DNA of 7,579 nt from CAZMVY01 sp964617875 (GTDB taxonomy: Bacteria > Planctomycetota > Phycisphaerae > UBA1845 > PWPN01). Position 1 is the first letter of the stretch. The number at the start of each line of letters is the position of its first letter. The stretch is taken from the NCBI GenBank assembly GCA_964617875.1, contig CAZUAI010000138.1:1-7579 (forward strand), given 5' to 3'. A program made the position numbers and the translations under genes. Positions 5,466 through 7,579 of the stretch are shown here, piece after piece. Below the pieces are notes generated by a model. The model made no database searches and was not told where the DNA came from. It worked only from the letters and a program-made list of their open reading frames with translations.

Positions 5466-7535
5466 CTACAGGTACAGTTGGAACACGCACTGTATGAGCG
5501 ACTGACGCACCTTATCACGAGGGAACGTCTGTAACGCTGTATCCATTGGCGTAGCGTAGGCCTCGCACAGAATCTCGTCCCACGGCTTCGTGGAACCGGG
5601 GCGAATCTCACAAAGTACCTTTCCGATCGCGTGTCCCAGCGCGTTCAAGTAGACAGCCTTGCTTGCGACCATCATCGCTCCCGCGCCCGCCGCGACGAAG
5701 CCGCGAACGAATGAAGCGGGGTCTGAGCCCTGCGATCTCCCCGACTCACACGCCGCGAGGACAGTCAGCTTGTTGCGGCGCAGCCATCGCCGGGTCGCCA
5801 GGCCGAAGCTCGTCAGAACACCGTCTTTGAACCGGAGGTACGTGTCGACATCCTTGTTCGTCGGATGACGGCGGCCGTGCGCGGCGACGATCAGAAACTC
5901 CGGTTTGGATTCGATGACCTTCGTCAACTCGCTCAACCCGGCATCCATGTGCTTAACCCATCCGCAGTTTCCGAGGGCCTGACTATTAAGAGCGCATTCG
6001 ATGCTACTTGCCAGGGCACCGGCCTTTGGCGAGTCATGACAGAAAAGGATCTTGTCATCGTTCTGGACAGCTATGCAATGCCGGAGTTGCGAGCGGTGCC
6101 TGTCGATGTGGGCTGTCAGGCTTACGGAAAATGACAACGGCCTGCACGCCGCCACGGGCCGATCAGAATCCGCCTCCCTCGACGGGTCCTTCGGCACGAG
6201 GGCCGCTTGGAGCGGGAGCGCAAACATCTCGCCTGCGGGAACGACGACGATCCGCCTCACGTTTTTCCACTCCACCTTTGCCAGCTCATTGTGAGGGCCC
6301 AGAACAGTGATCGCGGGATCGAAGAACTGCGACCACATCTCCTTCGCATGGGTCACCTCGATGTCGGCGCTCTCGTTGTTCATATCCTCGACGAGCGTTC
6401 TCATGTCGGCCACGCTACGCCCAGGAACAATCGTCAAAGCTCCGTTGAAAAAGGCGGCCACCCAAATCTGCTGGTGCTCGTTCTTGTTCTTCTCGGGTGG
6501 TTTGAAGAAGTACCGCAGAACCAGCAGCCCCGGTTCTGCAGCGGTGGCCAGTCGCACCAGATGGGCGATGTCCGGATTCGGCGTCGTCGTCGGCAGGGGA
6601 TTGGCCAGCCAGACCTTCTCCTCCTGATCGCGATTCTTAAGCACGGTCCTCTCGAGCGCGGCGGGATCGTTGCAGTCACATTGGGCAAAGATGGCCTGTG
6701 CCTGGGCTTGGGGATCATCCTGCACCGCCGTGTTCGTTCCACGTGGGCTGGCCATGAGATCCAACAACTCGCGGCCAGCAGCTTCCTCGACGAGGGCGAT
6801 CGCCTCATCTTCGAGGTCCGTTTTCCTCTTGGGGGCTACCGTCAGATCCTGTGCTTCCTCGATCTTCTTGATCACCATTTGCAGAAATCGAGGCTGGATA
6901 AATTCCTGAAATGCCTTTTTGTGCATCGCCACCGTCGTTACGCCCTGCACGGATCGGGCCACGGACAAACGATGCTCGTCAATCTTACCTCGAGTGTGAC
7001 TGTTGGTGCTGTGGTTCATGTGTTTTTCGGCAAACCCTACTGTCCAGTGATAGCGATCCAGATCGAACGCGTCGGCGCCGCCGGCCCGCCGCTGGTCATT
7101 CCGGATTTCGTCGCAGATTCGGAGGAGGGCGTTGATGTCTTTCTTAAGGTCTGCGAGATTTTGTCTCGCAAAGAATCGCCCGCGCGGCCACCGGCTGCTC
7201 TGGAGTTTTTTGTAGAGCCTTGTGGCATAATGTGGATTTTTCGTTTTGTTCTTGAGTGCTATCCAGTTGTTTGTCTGCGCCTCACGGTATAGATCTCTGA
7301 ACTTCAACCGGCGGAGGACTCCGTAAAGGCGTTTGGTTTCCCGAATCTTGGCTTGTGCGTCTCGATCCAACTTGTTGTGCACGTGCAGCCAGTTATGCCA
7401 CAGGTTGCACAAGGAGCGGATCAACTCCGCTTTCTGAACAGCCGAAGCCCGATTCGGCCAACTCTTTTGCCAGTCATTCACCTTCTTCGCCGCCTGAGTG
7501 AGCTTCCGAAGAAGCGCAGGTTTGTTTACCCCCAA
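5466..7535 (-). CDS. CHAT-domain cysteine protease with unassigned N-terminal half
   Basis: CHAT domains are caspase/separase-like cysteine proteases; several act in prokaryotic immunity (the CHAT partner of the type III-E CRISPR effector, SAVED-CHAT, gasdermin-activating proteases). In this 689-residue reading the domain occupies about 400-689. It has the strand RRIVVVPAGEMFALPLQAAL (427-446), the catalytic histidine H553 in VAAHGRR, the catalytic cysteine C596 in LAACESG, then GFVAAGAGAMMVAS (612-625) and a final FQLY. Both catalytic residues are intact. The first ~330 residues are Lys/Arg-rich, mostly helical in appearance and unrecognised; no TPR, SAVED, transmembrane segment or signal peptide was seen. 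Composition is less GC-rich than the left genes, hinting at transfer. The start is uncertain: the only start codon in this frame inside the window is TTG (7535). The frame stays open to the right edge, and a better ATG (7542) is one base out of frame. Confidence 0.88.
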   Translation of the reverse strand: MGVNKPALLRKLTQAAKKVNDWQKSWPNRASAVQKAELIRSLCNLWHNWLHVHNKLDRDAQAKIRETKRLYGVLRRLKFRDLYREAQTNNWIALKNKTKNPHYATRLYKKLQSSRWPRGRFFARQNLADLKKDINALLRICDEIRNDQRRAGGADAFDLDRYHWTVGFAEKHMNHSTNSHTRGKIDEHRLSVARSVQGVTTVAMHKKAFQEFIQPRFLQMVIKKIEEAQDLTVAPKRKTDLEDEAIALVEEAAGRELLDLMASPRGTNTAVQDDPQAQAQAIFAQCDCNDPAALERTVLKNRDQEEKVWLANPLPTTTPNPDIAHLVRLATAAEPGLLVLRYFFKPPEKNKNEHQQIWVAAFFNGALTIVPGRSVADMRTLVEDMNNESADIEVTHAKEMWSQFFDPAITVLGPHNELAKVEWKNVRRIVVVPAGEMFALPLQAALVPKDPSREADSDRPVAACRPLSFSVSLTAHIDRHRSQLRHCIAVQNDDKILFCHDSPKAGALASSIECALNSQALGNCGWVKHMDAGLSELTKVIESKPEFLIVAAHGRRHPTNKDVDTYLRFKDGVLTSFGLATRRWLRRNKLTVLAACESGRSQGSDPASFVRGFVAAGAGAMMVASKAVYLNALGHAIGKVLCEIRPGSTKPWDEILCEAYATPMDTALQTFPRDKVRQSLIQCVFQLYL

Positions 7536-7542
7536 GTTGCAT
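7474..7542 (-). other. Short ORF or mis-framed start of the CHAT gene
   Basis: An ATG at 7542 lies 6 bases after GAGGTG (7554 to 7549), the best start signal at this end. It opens a 22-codon frame (MQLGGKQTCASSEAHS...) that stops at 7476-7474, inside the CHAT gene. Removing one base from the G5 run (C5 on the plus strand, 7529-7533) would join this ATG to the CHAT frame as MQLGVNKPALLRKL. It is either a leader peptide, the true start with a sequence error or slippage, or chance. Confidence 0.4.
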
Positions 7543-7548
7543 AATCCG

Positions 7549-7566
7549 CACCTCGCACGAGCGAAG
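7549..7566 (-). promoter_or_regulatory. Shine-Dalgarno for the CHAT gene, within a small hairpin
   Basis: GAGGTG (7554 to 7549) is 6 bases from the ATG at 7542 and 13 bases from the TTG at 7535. The minus strand from 7566 to 7551 reads CTTCGC-TCGT-GCGAGG, a 6-bp stem (one G-T) with a tetraloop that would cover GAGG of the ribosome binding site. No promoter is visible in the few bases left to the window edge. Confidence 0.4.
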
Positions 7567-7579
7567 ATCGTACGGATGG

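Noticed and set aside
5428..5490. GTG start for the Nudix gene overlapping the CHAT gene
   Set aside because: It has no ribosome binding site and adds 21 residues that look unconserved; the ATG at 5427 is simpler. It is not excluded.
6207..7292. 361-codon open frame on the + strand opposite the CHAT gene
   Set aside because: No domain or ribosome binding site was recognised. The opposite frame carries the CHAT protein, whose catalytic motifs are clear, although this part lies in its less certain N-terminal half.

Overview
The window is GC-rich DNA from a bacterium, with the core genes around 70% GC by eye (one 60-base line inside cimA, 1681-1740, counts 42/60). The combination of Rho, a citramalate synthase, a zinc-ribbon protein carrying a CxxC-x17-CxxC motif and a Ycf46-type AAA ATPase suggests an environmental, possibly planctomycete-like lineage. 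That placement is inference from gene content only. No rRNA, tRNA, CRISPR array or transposase was seen.

Layout from left to right. The 3' part of rho (1-594, + strand) ends at a strong intrinsic terminator (669-702). Everything else lies on the minus strand and is read from right to left. It starts with a CHAT-domain cysteine protease gene (5466-7535), which enters from or near the right edge. A Nudix hydrolase gene (4672-5427) follows 38 bases later. After a 160-base gap comes a ycf46-like AAA+ ATPase (2991-4511) with a TATAAT box so close to its ATG that the mRNA should be leaderless. A 267-base gap then holds a candidate promoter and a leader of about 190 nt with potential to mask the ribosome binding site. 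Last are a small two-zinc-ribbon protein (2322-2723) and the citramalate synthase cimA (718-2322), whose stop and start codons share one base. cimA converges on rho.

The left five kilobases look like ordinary chromosome: transcription termination, entry to isoleucine synthesis from pyruvate and acetyl-CoA, and a poorly understood ATPase. The right part looks accessory. The CHAT gene is much less GC-rich (one line, 7201-7260, counts 23/60) and is paired with a Nudix enzyme.

The best candidate for an undescribed system is this CHAT-Nudix pair. It has an intact His/Cys catalytic dyad, an N-terminal half I cannot assign to any family, and a nucleotide hydrolase immediately downstream. A role in stress response or phage defence is a hypothesis only.
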